Shown: piece after piece, positions 38,715 to 46,913 of the stretch
How positions within the stretch are numbered: the first letter of the stretch is position 1
How the letters are laid out: every line of letters begins with the position of its first letter
DNA from: Photobacterium profundum SS9
GTDB taxonomy: Bacteria > Pseudomonadota > Gammaproteobacteria > Enterobacterales > Vibrionaceae
DNA length: 64,000 nucleotides
Reading direction: 5' to 3'
Assembly (NCBI RefSeq): GCF_000196255.1
Contig: NC_006370.1
Span: 3,299,411 to 3,363,410, forward strand
The notes under the pieces: generated by a model
Database searches by the model: none
Told to the model about the DNA's origin: nothing
The model's input: only the letters and a program-made list of their open reading frames with translations
Translations under genes and position numbers: made by a program

Positions 38715-39968
38715 ATGATGCAGGTACTGCAAGGTGCCCAAATGCTCTTTGTCGCATTTGGTGCGTTAGTTCTGGTTCCATTACTAACAGGCTTAGATCC
38801 TAATGTTGCCCTCTTTGGTGCGGGTATAGGGACACTCCTTTTTCAAGTTGTAACCAAACGTTCTGTTCCTATTTTTCTCGCGTCTTCTTTCGCGTTTATC
38901 GCTCCAATTATGTATGGGGTGCAAACATGGGGCATCGCTAGCACCATGGGCGGTCTTATGACTGCTGGTGTGGTTTACGTGTTAATGGGTGTTTTGATTA
39001 AAGTTCGTGGGGTCGGATTTATTCATAAAATACTACCGCCTGTTGTTGTCGGCCCTGTCATTATGGTTATCGGTCTTGGTTTGGCGCCAGCTGCCGTTAA
39101 TATGGCAGTCGGTAAAAGTGGCGATGGTGGCATACAACTCATCAATGGTGATACTGCAATATGGATTTCAGCAGCTTCATTAATAACAACCATTGCTTTT
39201 AGTGTCTTTGCAAAAGGATTTTTCAAGCTGATGCCGATTATGGCAGGGGTTGTCGTGGGATACTGCGTAAGCCTTGGGTTTGGCGTCGTTGATTTCACGC
39301 CAGTAGTTCAAGCAAGCTGGTTAGCGATGCCTAACTTCACCTTCCCTGAATTCAATATCAACGCTATTTTGTTTATGATCCCTGTTGCTATTGCACCTGC
39401 GGTCGAACATGTCGGTGATATACTCGCAATATCCAACGTCACAGGAAAAGATTACCTGAAAAAACCTGGGCTTCACCGTACGATTGCTGGTGATGGTATC
39501 GCAACTATTGCGGCATCAATGTTTGGCGCACCACCGAATACGACTTACTCTGAAGTGACTGGTGCTGTTATGCTCACAAAAGCATTTAACCCTATCATCA
39601 TGACATGGGCTGCTATCACAGCAATTGTTTTAGCTTTTGTCGGTAAACTCGGTGCTATATTGCAAACAATCCCTGTACCTGTAATGGGTGGGATCATGAT
39701 TTTGTTATTCGGCTCAATTGCCACCGTTGGTCTTAATACATTGATTAAAAACCAAGTTGATTTACACAAAGCCCGTAACTTAGTCATTGTTGCGGTTACA
39801 TTGGTTTTTGGTATTGGTGGAATGGCATTTGGTATTGGTGAATTCAGCCTTCAAGGCATCAGCCTTTGTGGTATCGTCGCAATTGTACTGAATCTAATTT
39901 TGCCGGATGATTTAGGTGAATCGCACGTTGTAGATAATGCGCAGATGGAAGATACGCAGAATAACTAA
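38715..39968 (+). CDS. uraA: Uracil permease
   Basis: Inner-membrane uracil:proton symporter of the NAT/NCS2 family, about 417 residues with many membrane segments. Characteristic blocks: ASSFAFIAPIMYGVQTWG, the AIAPAVEHVGDILAISN region with the substrate-binding Glu, GLHRTIAGDGIATIAASMFGAPPNTTYSE, and PVPVMGGIMILLFGSIA. GTG 38703 also opens the frame; ATG 38715 is preferred because AGGG lies about 11 bp upstream. It works with the convergent upp in uracil salvage. An IS200-type element is inserted right after its stop. Confidence 0.93.
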   Translation: MMQVLQGAQMLFVAFGALVLVPLLTGLDPNVALFGAGIGTLLFQVVTKRSVPIFLASSFAFIAPIMYGVQTWGIASTMGGLMTAGVVYVLMGVLIKVRGVGFIHKILPPVVVGPVIMVIGLGLAPAAVNMAVGKSGDGGIQLINGDTAIWISAASLITTIAFSVFAKGFFKLMPIMAGVVVGYCVSLGFGVVDFTPVVQASWLAMPNFTFPEFNINAILFMIPVAIAPAVEHVGDILAISNVTGKDYLKKPGLHRTIAGDGIATIAASMFGAPPNTTYSEVTGAVMLTKAFNPIIMTWAAITAIVLAFVGKLGAILQTIPVPVMGGIMILLFGSIATVGLNTLIKNQVDLHKARNLVIVAVTLVFGIGGMAFGIGEFSLQGISLCGIVAIVLNLILPDDLGESHVVDNAQMEDTQNN

Positions 39969-40020
39969 ACAACCACCTACTAAAGTAGGTGGGTTAGTAT
40001 TAAGGACTGAAAGTCCGGAT

Positions 40021-40041
40021 ACGGGTCAAAGACCCGTTTTC
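40021..40041 (+). terminator. Terminator-like hairpin at transposase 3' side
   Basis: ACGGGTC / GACCCGT with an AAA loop and TTTT, oriented to stop plus-strand transcription coming from uraA before it runs antisense through the transposase. Confidence 0.6.
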
Positions 40042-40042
40042 G

Positions 40043-40471
40043 TTAGCCTTCTGTCCTGAAGTTATCTTCAGCCTTGGGCTCAAAGTGATGATCAAGGTAT
40101 TCCTTTATCATTTCTTCCGTTAGGTCACCAGATGTCACACAAAAGTAGCCTCTAGCCCAAAAATGACGTCCCCAGTATTTCTTCTTTAAATCAGGATAAC
40201 TCTCGAACAACTTAGCCGATGTACGGCCTTTAATCCTTCGCATTATTTCGCTAGGTGCCATATTGGGTGGTGCAGAAACTAACAAGTGAACATGATCTTT
40301 ACTGATTACCCCCTTCAAAATATCAATCTCAAAAGCATGACATGTTTGCCTGATTAGCTCTCGAGCTTTCAAGCCAACATCACCAGTCAAAACTTGATAA
40401 CGATACTTCGTTACAAAAACGAAATGGTACTGAATTTTGAAGACTGTATGACTTCCATATCTATAATCCAT
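40043..40471 (-). CDS. tnpA: IS200-type Y1 transposase TnpA
   Basis: Single-strand DNA transposase (HUH family), about 142 residues. The HUH motif is in ISKDHVHLLVSAPP, the catalytic Tyr in ARGYFCVTSGDLTEEMIKEYLDHH, and the N-terminus DYRYGSHTVFKIQYHFVFVTKYR is typical. GGAG lies 7 bp before ATG 40471; ATG 40477 is too close to that site. The frame is intact, so the element may still be active. Expression in this family is usually kept very low by structured leader RNA. Confidence 0.92.
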   Translation of the reverse strand: MDYRYGSHTVFKIQYHFVFVTKYRYQVLTGDVGLKARELIRQTCHAFEIDILKGVISKDHVHLLVSAPPNMAPSEIMRRIKGRTSAKLFESYPDLKKKYWGRHFWARGYFCVTSGDLTEEMIKEYLDHHFEPKAEDNFRTEG

Positions 40472-40591
40472 AATCATGCTCCAACATCATCGATGACCGT
40501 AAAATATCATAGCTGAAGCTGACCGACTAAAGTCGGTGGTTTTAACCTTTTAGGTGACGAATAAATCACAATAGCCGATATACAAATAACG

Positions 40592-40619
40592 AAAAGCCGA
40601 ACCTAAGTTCGGCTTTTTT
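40592..40619. terminator. Bidirectional terminator uraA/upp
   Basis: AAAAGCCGAAC / GTTCGGCTTTT stem with a CTAA loop. It was presumably the original uraA terminator before the IS insertion. Confidence 0.92.
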
Positions 40620-40659
40620 ACATCAACTTTTTCACATCAATATAAGTAATAGTTAACTA

Positions 40660-41286
40660 TTATTTAGTACCGAAAATTTTATCACCAGCATCGCCAAGAC
40701 CCGGTATGATGTAGCCTTTATCATTTAGCTTTTCATCAATAGCCGCAGTGTATAGCTCTACATCTGGGTGTGCTTTTTCTAATGCTGCAATACCTTCTGG
40801 CGCAGCAACAAGTACTAATACTTTAAATTGCTTACAGCCATTTTCTTTTAATAAATCTAACGTTGCGATCATAGAACCGCCAGTCGCCAACATAGGGTCA
40901 ACAACCAATGCAATACGCTCATCAATATTTGATGCTAGTTTATTAAAGTATGGTACTGGCTCTAACGTCTCTTCATCACGGTAAACACCAACAACACTGA
41001 TACGTGCACTTGGTACATGCTCAAGAACGCCATCCATCATGCCTAAACCTGCACGTAGGATTGGCACAACCGTTACTTTTTTACCTTTGATTTGATCAAT
41101 TTCAACTGGGCCATTCCAGCCTTCAATTGTCACTTTTTCTGTCTCAAAGTCAGCCGTCGCTTCATAAGTTAGCAAGCTGCCTACTTCCGTCGCTAGTTCA
41201 CGGAAACGCTTAGTGCTGATATCGCCTTCGCGCATCAAGCCGATCTTATGCTTTATTAATGGGTGTTTAACCTCAACGACCTTCAT
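40660..41286 (-). CDS. upp: Uracil phosphoribosyltransferase
   Basis: Salvage enzyme that makes UMP from uracil and PRPP. 208 residues, identical in length to E. coli. Motifs: the N-terminal [40 protein letters not shown], and the PRPP-binding [19 protein letters not shown], plus the uracil-binding [18 protein letters not shown] at the end. The ribosome site TAGGAG precedes the ATG. Divergent from purM; both draw on nucleotide-linked control. Confidence 0.97.
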   Translation of the reverse strand: MKVVEVKHPLIKHKIGLMREGDISTKRFRELATEVGSLLTYEATADFETEKVTIEGWNGPVEIDQIKGKKVTVVPILRAGLGMMDGVLEHVPSARISVVGVYRDEETLEPVPYFNKLASNIDERIALVVDPMLATGGSMIATLDLLKENGCKQFKVLVLVAAPEGIAALEKAHPDVELYTAAIDEKLNDKGYIIPGLGDAGDKIFGTK

Positions 41287-41396
41287 TTCAGACTCCTACA
41301 CAAAATTAAAAAAATCGCATTATTATACACTAGACCATTGATGGCAGGTAGCGAATGGATTCCGTTTGCTTAAGAATTACACTGCAATATTTATTG

Positions 41397-41412
41397 ACGC
41401 AAACGTTTCCCT
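41397..41412 (+). promoter_or_regulatory. PurR operator upstream of purM
   Basis: ACGCAAACGTTTCCCT fits all fixed positions of the PurR consensus ANGCAANCGNTTNCNT, about 65 bp before purM. Expected to repress purMN when hypoxanthine or guanine is plentiful. Confidence 0.85.
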
Positions 41413-41475
41413 TTCCGCCCAGACTGCTGTTATCATACCCATGCTTTTTTACTTTAATACGTTGAGGGAACTCCT

Positions 41476-42516
41476 GTGAGCGGCAATAACTCTTCTCTTA
41501 GTTACAAAGATGCTGGTGTAGATATCGATGCAGGTAATGCATTAGTTGATCGTATTAAAGGGGTGGTAAAACGCACCCACCGTCCGGAAGTAATGGGCGG
41601 CATTGGTGGTTTCGGAGCTCTTTGCTCGTTACCAACCAAGTATAAAGAGCCGATATTGGTATCTGGCACCGACGGCGTGGGCACTAAACTTCGTTTAGCA
41701 ATGGACTTAAACAAGCATGACACTATCGGTATCGATTTAGTGGCAATGTGTGTGAATGACCTCATAGTTCAAGGTGGAGAGCCCCTATTCTTCCTTGATT
41801 ATTATGCAACAGGCAAACTGGACGTGGATACGGCAGCAAGTGTTGTGGCGGGTATCGGCGAAGGTTGTATTCAAGCTGGGTGTGCTTTGATCGGCGGTGA
41901 AACTGCTGAAATGCCAGGCATGTACCACGGCGAAGATTACGATGTTGCAGGCTTCTGTGTTGGCGTAGTAGAAAAAGCTGACATTATTGATGGTTCTAAA
42001 GTACAAGCTGGCGATGCATTAATTGCAGTTGGCTCGAGTGGTCCACACTCAAACGGTTACTCGTTAGTACGTAAAATCATTGAAGTATCAAACGCTGATC
42101 TAAATGAAGAATTAGAAGGTAAGTCACTGGCTGACCATCTACTAACACCAACCAAAATATATGTTAAATCAACGCTTAAAATGATGGAATCGTGCGACGT
42201 TCACGCAATTTCTCATATTACGGGCGGTGGTTTCTGGGAGAATATTCCACGCGTGCTACCTGAAGGCGCTAAAGCTGTTGTCGATGGTAATAGCTGGCAG
42301 TGGCCGGCAATCTTTAACTGGCTACAAACAGCTGGTAACGTTGAAACTTACGAAATGTACCGTACGTTCAACTGTGGCGTTGGCCTCGTTATCGCACTAC
42401 CGCAAGCACAAGCAGAGCAAGCTATTGAGATCCTAAAAGCTGAAGGTGAAAACGCTTGGTTATTAGGTTCGATCGCCAATGCAGAAGTAGGTGAAGAGCA
42501 AGTGGAGATTAAGTAA
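41476..42516 (+). CDS. purM: Phosphoribosylaminoimidazole (AIR) synthetase
   Basis: Fifth step of purine synthesis: ATP-dependent ring closure of FGAM to AIR. 346 residues (E. coli 345), GTG start with GAGGGA upstream. Motifs: [49 protein letters not shown] and [15 protein letters not shown]. Followed after 4 bp by purN. A PurR box lies in the promoter region. Confidence 0.97.
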   Translation: MSGNNSSLSYKDAGVDIDAGNALVDRIKGVVKRTHRPEVMGGIGGFGALCSLPTKYKEPILVSGTDGVGTKLRLAMDLNKHDTIGIDLVAMCVNDLIVQGGEPLFFLDYYATGKLDVDTAASVVAGIGEGCIQAGCALIGGETAEMPGMYHGEDYDVAGFCVGVVEKADIIDGSKVQAGDALIAVGSSGPHSNGYSLVRKIIEVSNADLNEELEGKSLADHLLTPTKIYVKSTLKMMESCDVHAISHITGGGFWENIPRVLPEGAKAVVDGNSWQWPAIFNWLQTAGNVETYEMYRTFNCGVGLVIALPQAQAEQAIEILKAEGENAWLLGSIANAEVGEEQVEIK

Positions 42517-42520
42517 GTCG

Positions 42521-43165
42521 ATGAAAAACATCGTTGTCCTGATTTCTGGTAATGGTTCAAACTTACAAGCCATCATTGATGCTTGCCAAGCTAACACTAT
42601 CAAAAACGCAAATGTTGTCGCGGTACTTTCAAACAAAGCGGATGCTTATGGACTTGAACGTGCTAAAAACGCTGGTGTTCAAGCTATTAACCTTATGGTA
42701 GCTGATTACGAAAATCGCGATGCTTACGATAAAGCAATGATAGAACAGATTGATCTGTTTAAGCCTGACTTGGTTATCCTTGCTGGATATATGCGTATTC
42801 TAAGTGATGAATTTGTTCGCCACTTTCAGGGCAAATTGATAAATATTCATCCGTCTTTACTGCCGAAGTATCAGGGGCTTCATACCCACCAGCGCGCACT
42901 CGACGCTGGCGATGAAGAACACGGTACTAGCGTGCACTTTGTAACAGAAGAGCTCGATGGTGGTCCGGTAATCTTACAAGCAAAAGTGCCTATTTTTGCT
43001 GAAGATACCATTGAAGACATTACAGCACGCGTTCAATTGCAAGAGCATCGCATCTATCCATTAGTAACGAATTGGTTCTTACAACAACGCTTAAGCATGG
43101 AAAATGATCAAGCTGTCTTAGATGGACATGTTTTACCTTCTCATGGGTATGCTGCAGATGAATAA
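42521..43165 (+). CDS. purN: Phosphoribosylglycinamide (GAR) formyltransferase
   Basis: Third step of purine synthesis, transferring a formyl group from 10-formyl-THF to GAR. 214 residues from ATG 42521 (MKNIVVLISGNGSNLQAIID); the frame extends 30 bp into purM without support. The catalytic residues lie in INIHPSLLPKYQGLHTHQRAL and HGTSVHFVTEELDGGPVILQ. Operon with purM; closed by a strong terminator. Confidence 0.96.
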   Translation: MKNIVVLISGNGSNLQAIIDACQANTIKNANVVAVLSNKADAYGLERAKNAGVQAINLMVADYENRDAYDKAMIEQIDLFKPDLVILAGYMRILSDEFVRHFQGKLINIHPSLLPKYQGLHTHQRALDAGDEEHGTSVHFVTEELDGGPVILQAKVPIFAEDTIEDITARVQLQEHRIYPLVTNWFLQQRLSMENDQAVLDGHVLPSHGYAADE

Positions 43166-43179
43166 TCTGACTTTCTAAT

Positions 43180-43210
43180 AAAAAACGCGACCAACAGGTC
43201 GCGTTTTTTA
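43180..43210. terminator. Bidirectional terminator purN/yafJ
   Basis: AAAAAACGCGACC / GGTCGCGTTTTTT stem with an AACA loop between convergent genes. Confidence 0.94.
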
Positions 43211-43226
43211 TGCTTATAAGACAGTA

Positions 43227-44006
43227 TTACAAGGTTCTATTGTGAATCAACTCACCATAATGGAATACACAGAATTCCCCTTCTTGCATTTTATGCCAGC
43301 TTTCATCGTTGGTTAGAGGTTGAGTGGCAACGACTGTCACTACATCGTTCGGTGTTGTTTCCTTATGGAAATCAATCGTGACATCTTCATCAATCAACGA
43401 TGCTTGTCCAAACGGTGCACGACGTGTTATCCAATGAAGGTTATTCGTGCAATACGTCACCACACAACTACCGTTACTCAAGAGCATGTTATACACCCCT
43501 AATTGACGTAATCGATCACAACATTGTGCAATGTAGTCGTAAACGGGGGCTAACTCTTCAGGTAATTCAGAAAATTTGGCATCTAATTGGCTTAGGAGCC
43601 AACAAAATGCAATTTCACTATCCGTATCACCCACAGGTTTAAAACGGCCAGTTTCAAGGGCTTCATACCCCGTTAACTGCCCATTATGCGCAAATGTCCA
43701 ATACTGCCCCCAAAGTTCGCGGGTAAATGGGTGAGTGTTTTCTAAGCTCACTCCACCTCGATTAGCTTGCCTTATATGGCTGACTACCGCTTTACTTTTA
43801 ATCGGGTATCCTTGAACAAGCTCTGCAATACGTGACTGGCAACTTGGGTTCGGATCTTTAAACGTACGATACCCTTTCCCTTCATAAAACACGATTCCCC
43901 AACCATCACGATGGGGACCAGTGTTACCACCTCGTTGCATTAAGCCTGTAAAGCTAAAACAGATATCTGTCGGCACATTTGCGCTCATGCCAAGCAATTC
44001 ACACAT
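43227..44006 (-). CDS. yafJ: Class II glutamine amidotransferase-like protein (YafJ family)
   Basis: 259 residues from ATG 44006. The open frame begins 28 codons earlier, but the family starts MCELLGMSANVPTDICFSF, leaving Cys2 as the N-terminal nucleophile after Met removal. Further motifs: RDGWGIVFYEGKG, SHIRQANRGGVSLENTHPF, WTFAHNGQLTGYE and GDTDSEIAFCWLL. Probable Ntn-hydrolase amidotransferase or peptidase; the substrate is unknown. It lies 60 bp after gmhA, as in E. coli. Confidence 0.92.
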   Translation of the reverse strand: MCELLGMSANVPTDICFSFTGLMQRGGNTGPHRDGWGIVFYEGKGYRTFKDPNPSCQSRIAELVQGYPIKSKAVVSHIRQANRGGVSLENTHPFTRELWGQYWTFAHNGQLTGYEALETGRFKPVGDTDSEIAFCWLLSQLDAKFSELPEELAPVYDYIAQCCDRLRQLGVYNMLLSNGSCVVTYCTNNLHWITRRAPFGQASLIDEDVTIDFHKETTPNDVVTVVATQPLTNDESWHKMQEGEFCVFHYGELIHNRTL

Positions 44007-44067
44007 ATTCCTTATGCCCTTATCAATTTGTCTAATCGAATTGTAATCATGTCTTAAAAAAAGGCGT

Positions 44068-44646
44068 TTACTCCGCCATTTCTTTTTCAACTAACATAAT
44101 CAAAATATGGATGATTTTAATATGTATTTCTTGAATACGATCAGCATAACCAAAATGTGGCACTCGAATCTCCACATCAGCTAGACCAGCCATTTTACCG
44201 CCATCTTTACCCGTTAACGCGATCACTTTCATGCCTTTAGCATGCGCTGCTTCTATCGCTTTAAGGATATTGCCCGAATTACCTGATGTAGATAAACCAA
44301 ACAAAACGTCACCGGCAGAGCCTACAGCCTCAAGGTAACGAGAGAACACATAATCATAACCAAAGTCATTACTTACACACGATAAATGACTTGGATCAGA
44401 AATCGCAATGCCAGGATAACCTGGACGATTTTCACGATAACGACCGGTTAGCTCTTCGGCAAAATGCATCGCATCACAATGTGAACCACCATTACCACAA
44501 GACAGCACTTTACCACCTTGTTTAAAAGATTCAGCCAGTAATTTAGCCGCCGCCTCAATGTCTGCCATATTTTTGTCATCGCTTAAAAAGCGCGTTAATA
44601 CTTCAGCCGCTTCATTAAGTTCTGCGCGAATCAAATCCTGATACAT
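44068..44646 (-). CDS. gmhA: Sedoheptulose-7-phosphate isomerase
   Basis: First step of ADP-heptose synthesis for the LPS inner core. 192 residues, the same as E. coli. A single SIS domain with [27 protein letters not shown], the phosphate-binding [17 protein letters not shown] and a final [25 protein letters not shown] helix. It is the upstream partner of yafJ. Functionally linked to LPS assembly with lptE. Confidence 0.97.
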   Translation of the reverse strand: MYQDLIRAELNEAAEVLTRFLSDDKNMADIEAAAKLLAESFKQGGKVLSCGNGGSHCDAMHFAEELTGRYRENRPGYPGIAISDPSHLSCVSNDFGYDYVFSRYLEAVGSAGDVLFGLSTSGNSGNILKAIEAAHAKGMKVIALTGKDGGKMAGLADVEIRVPHFGYADRIQEIHIKIIHILIMLVEKEMAE

Positions 44647-44710
44647 AAGCTATCTCTGTTATTCGTTTAATAGGAGCATACTAGATGCTCTTATCAATCC
44701 ATCTAAATTT

Positions 44711-46438
44711 CTATATGCCTGAATCTGCAGTGTACAAAGAAACGGTCGAAGGTGTCGACTCCTGAAGGGCTAGATTGTGATTGTTTATCGCTAAATGCTC
44801 ACGTAACGACGATGCATCAGGGCAAAGTGCAATATTACCCGCACTCAAAATACCAGAATTGACCAATTTAGTTGCAACATGCGGCGCAACACCCAATAGG
44901 TAAACGGGATAATGGCTGATTCGCTCAAGGGCATTTTCAAAAGCATGAATAGCGGTAATATCAATTGTTGTTACATCGGTAAAATCTAATACCACGACCT
45001 TGGTATCAATAGATGAACGTTCAATAACTGAAAATGCTTTCTCACTGGCCGCAAAGAACAATGGGCCATTGATATCATAAACCAACACATCAGGTCCAAA
45101 ATCAAGATGTTCATGACCTTTATTAACGACGGTAACCGTCGTTAATGTCGCTATACGTTGAATAAATAATATGCCAGCTAATAACAAGCCAACAGCAACG
45201 GCAACGACCATGTCAAAGACAACGGTTAATGAAAAGCACGTGAGCAAAACAGCAATATCACGGTGTGGAGCCACCTTCAATGTATGAACAAAATGCGGTG
45301 CTTCAGACATATTCCATGCAACCATGATCAACAAACCTGCCAGTGCACTCATGGGTACATACGACAGCGCAGGGGCTAAGGCAACCATGGCAGCAAGCAC
45401 AAACACCGCATGAACAATTGCCGATACTGGCGAAAATGCACCTGCACGAATATTCGTTGCCGTTCGAGCAATTGCCGCTGTTGCTGGAATACCACCAAAA
45501 AATGGCACAACCATGTTAGCTAAACCTTGCCCAACCAATTCGCTATTAGAATTGTGCTTCGTTCCCGTCATCCCATCAGCGACAACTGCACATAATAACG
45601 ATTCGATACAACCTAACATTGCAATGGTAAATGCAGCAGGTAATAGCTCAATAACAAGAGACCAAGTCACCACATCATTTTGCCAAATAACATTAAATTG
45701 CGGCATAACTTGAGGAATACCCTGCCCGATCAGGTCACCAATTTGATACTGGAATTTTTCACCCAATAACCCTACGTGAACTCCCCCTGATTGATTCATC
45801 ACGAGTGCTAATACGGTGCCTATAACCAAAGCAACAACGTGCGGTGGAATACGTGTTTTTAACTTAGCCCAAGCAATAAAAACAATAATGGTGACCCCTC
45901 CAATAAAAGCATCTGCGAAATGAATGCTAGGTAAAGCACTCGCGTAAGCCATTACTTTTTCAGGAAAATGAATCGGGTTACCCGCAACCTCTAACCCTAA
46001 TAAATCTTTAAGTTGTAAGAATGCGATAACTAACCCAATACCAGCGGTAAATCCGGTAGTAACTGGATACGGTACATAAGCCACCAGCTGCCCAAGACGT
46101 AAGAGCCCCATCAAGACTAAAATAATGCCCGACATAAAAGTGGCCAGCATTAAACCGGTTAACCCATACTGCTGAGTAATGGGCAGTAATATCACAACAA
46201 ATGCTGCCGTCGGCCCGGTTATATTAAAACGCGACCCACCCAATAACGCCGCCAATAAGCCAGCAACGATAACCGTATATAAACCATGCTGAGGAGGAAC
46301 ACCGACTGCAATTGCTAATGCCATACCCAATGGAATAGCAACAATGCCCACAGTAATGCCCGCCACAACATCAGAACGAAATTTAGAGAAGGAATAACCA
46401 TCCTTCCACGCTTGTGATAAAGCATGAAATAAGAACAC
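44711..46438 (-). CDS. SulP-family anion transporter with STAS domain
   Basis: About 575 residues. The N-terminal membrane domain has roughly 10-12 hydrophobic segments with the SulP signatures FRSDVVAGITVGIVAIPLGMALAIA and PHGLYTVIVAGLLAALLGGSRFNITGPTAAFVVIL. The C-terminal STAS domain (about 445-560) contains VVVLDFTDVTTIDITAIHAFENAL. GTG 46438 has AGGGG 6 bp upstream; GTG 46453 also opens the frame. The transported ion (sulfate, bicarbonate, dicarboxylate) cannot be told from sequence alone. Confidence 0.88.
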   Translation of the reverse strand: MFLFHALSQAWKDGYSFSKFRSDVVAGITVGIVAIPLGMALAIAVGVPPQHGLYTVIVAGLLAALLGGSRFNITGPTAAFVVILLPITQQYGLTGLMLATFMSGIILVLMGLLRLGQLVAYVPYPVTTGFTAGIGLVIAFLQLKDLLGLEVAGNPIHFPEKVMAYASALPSIHFADAFIGGVTIIVFIAWAKLKTRIPPHVVALVIGTVLALVMNQSGGVHVGLLGEKFQYQIGDLIGQGIPQVMPQFNVIWQNDVVTWSLVIELLPAAFTIAMLGCIESLLCAVVADGMTGTKHNSNSELVGQGLANMVVPFFGGIPATAAIARTATNIRAGAFSPVSAIVHAVFVLAAMVALAPALSYVPMSALAGLLIMVAWNMSEAPHFVHTLKVAPHRDIAVLLTCFSLTVVFDMVVAVAVGLLLAGILFIQRIATLTTVTVVNKGHEHLDFGPDVLVYDINGPLFFAASEKAFSVIERSSIDTKVVVLDFTDVTTIDITAIHAFENALERISHYPVYLLGVAPHVATKLVNSGILSAGNIALCPDASSLREHLAINNHNLALQESTPSTVSLYTADSGI

Positions 46439-46913
46439 GACAAACCCCTGCACTTACGTACATAAGAAAAAAAATAGTAATAGCTGCAATCCGAAAGAAG
46501 GATCCGGCGGGCACTTGTCAGTCGGCGATCAGGAAAGGCAACAGAAGGTAGTGTGTCATTCAGTATCTTTCGTTACGTCAAAAGTAACGAATATAAACGT
46601 GAACGACATCACATTAGGCCTATATGTTAATCGGATCAGTTTATTTCGCAACCACAAAAATTCATCTCACTGATCTTGATCAAACCTAGATATAGCAACG
46701 CCAGAAACGATCTGGTTATGTAACCAACCGCTTTCAGAACGGAAAAGTATTTTACATTTCATTAAAAAACCCGTTACACTTCTAACAAGTGGTAAGACCT
46801 CTTACCTTAATCAGCTGTACCCATAATTAAAATAAGATATTGCAGTAACACTTTACTTCACCGCTAGCTTATTAAGCCCTGAGTAAGTGTTGCCCCCGAT
46901 AAGGAGAATCAAT
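46439..46913. promoter_or_regulatory. sulP-fadE divergent control region
   Basis: There is no gene here. Two operator-like sequences are seen: CTGAT-CTTG-ATCAA at 46670-46683, one mismatch from the FNR consensus TTGATN4ATCAA, and AAGTGGTAAGACCTCTT at 46787-46803, resembling FadR operators and fitting control of fadE by long-chain acyl-CoA. No clear promoter could be assigned. Confidence 0.4.

Larger units (their letters stand above)
39973..40537 (-). mobile_element. IS200/IS605-family insertion sequence
   Basis: A single Y1 transposase gene flanked by the short imperfect hairpins that such elements use instead of terminal inverted repeats: 39973-39992 (CCACCTAC / GTAGGTGG) and 40522-40537 (ACCGAC / GTCGGT), both with a TAAA loop. 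Exact tips are not determined; they lie within a few tens of bases of the hairpins. It sits between uraA and the shared uraA/upp terminator. Confidence 0.85.
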
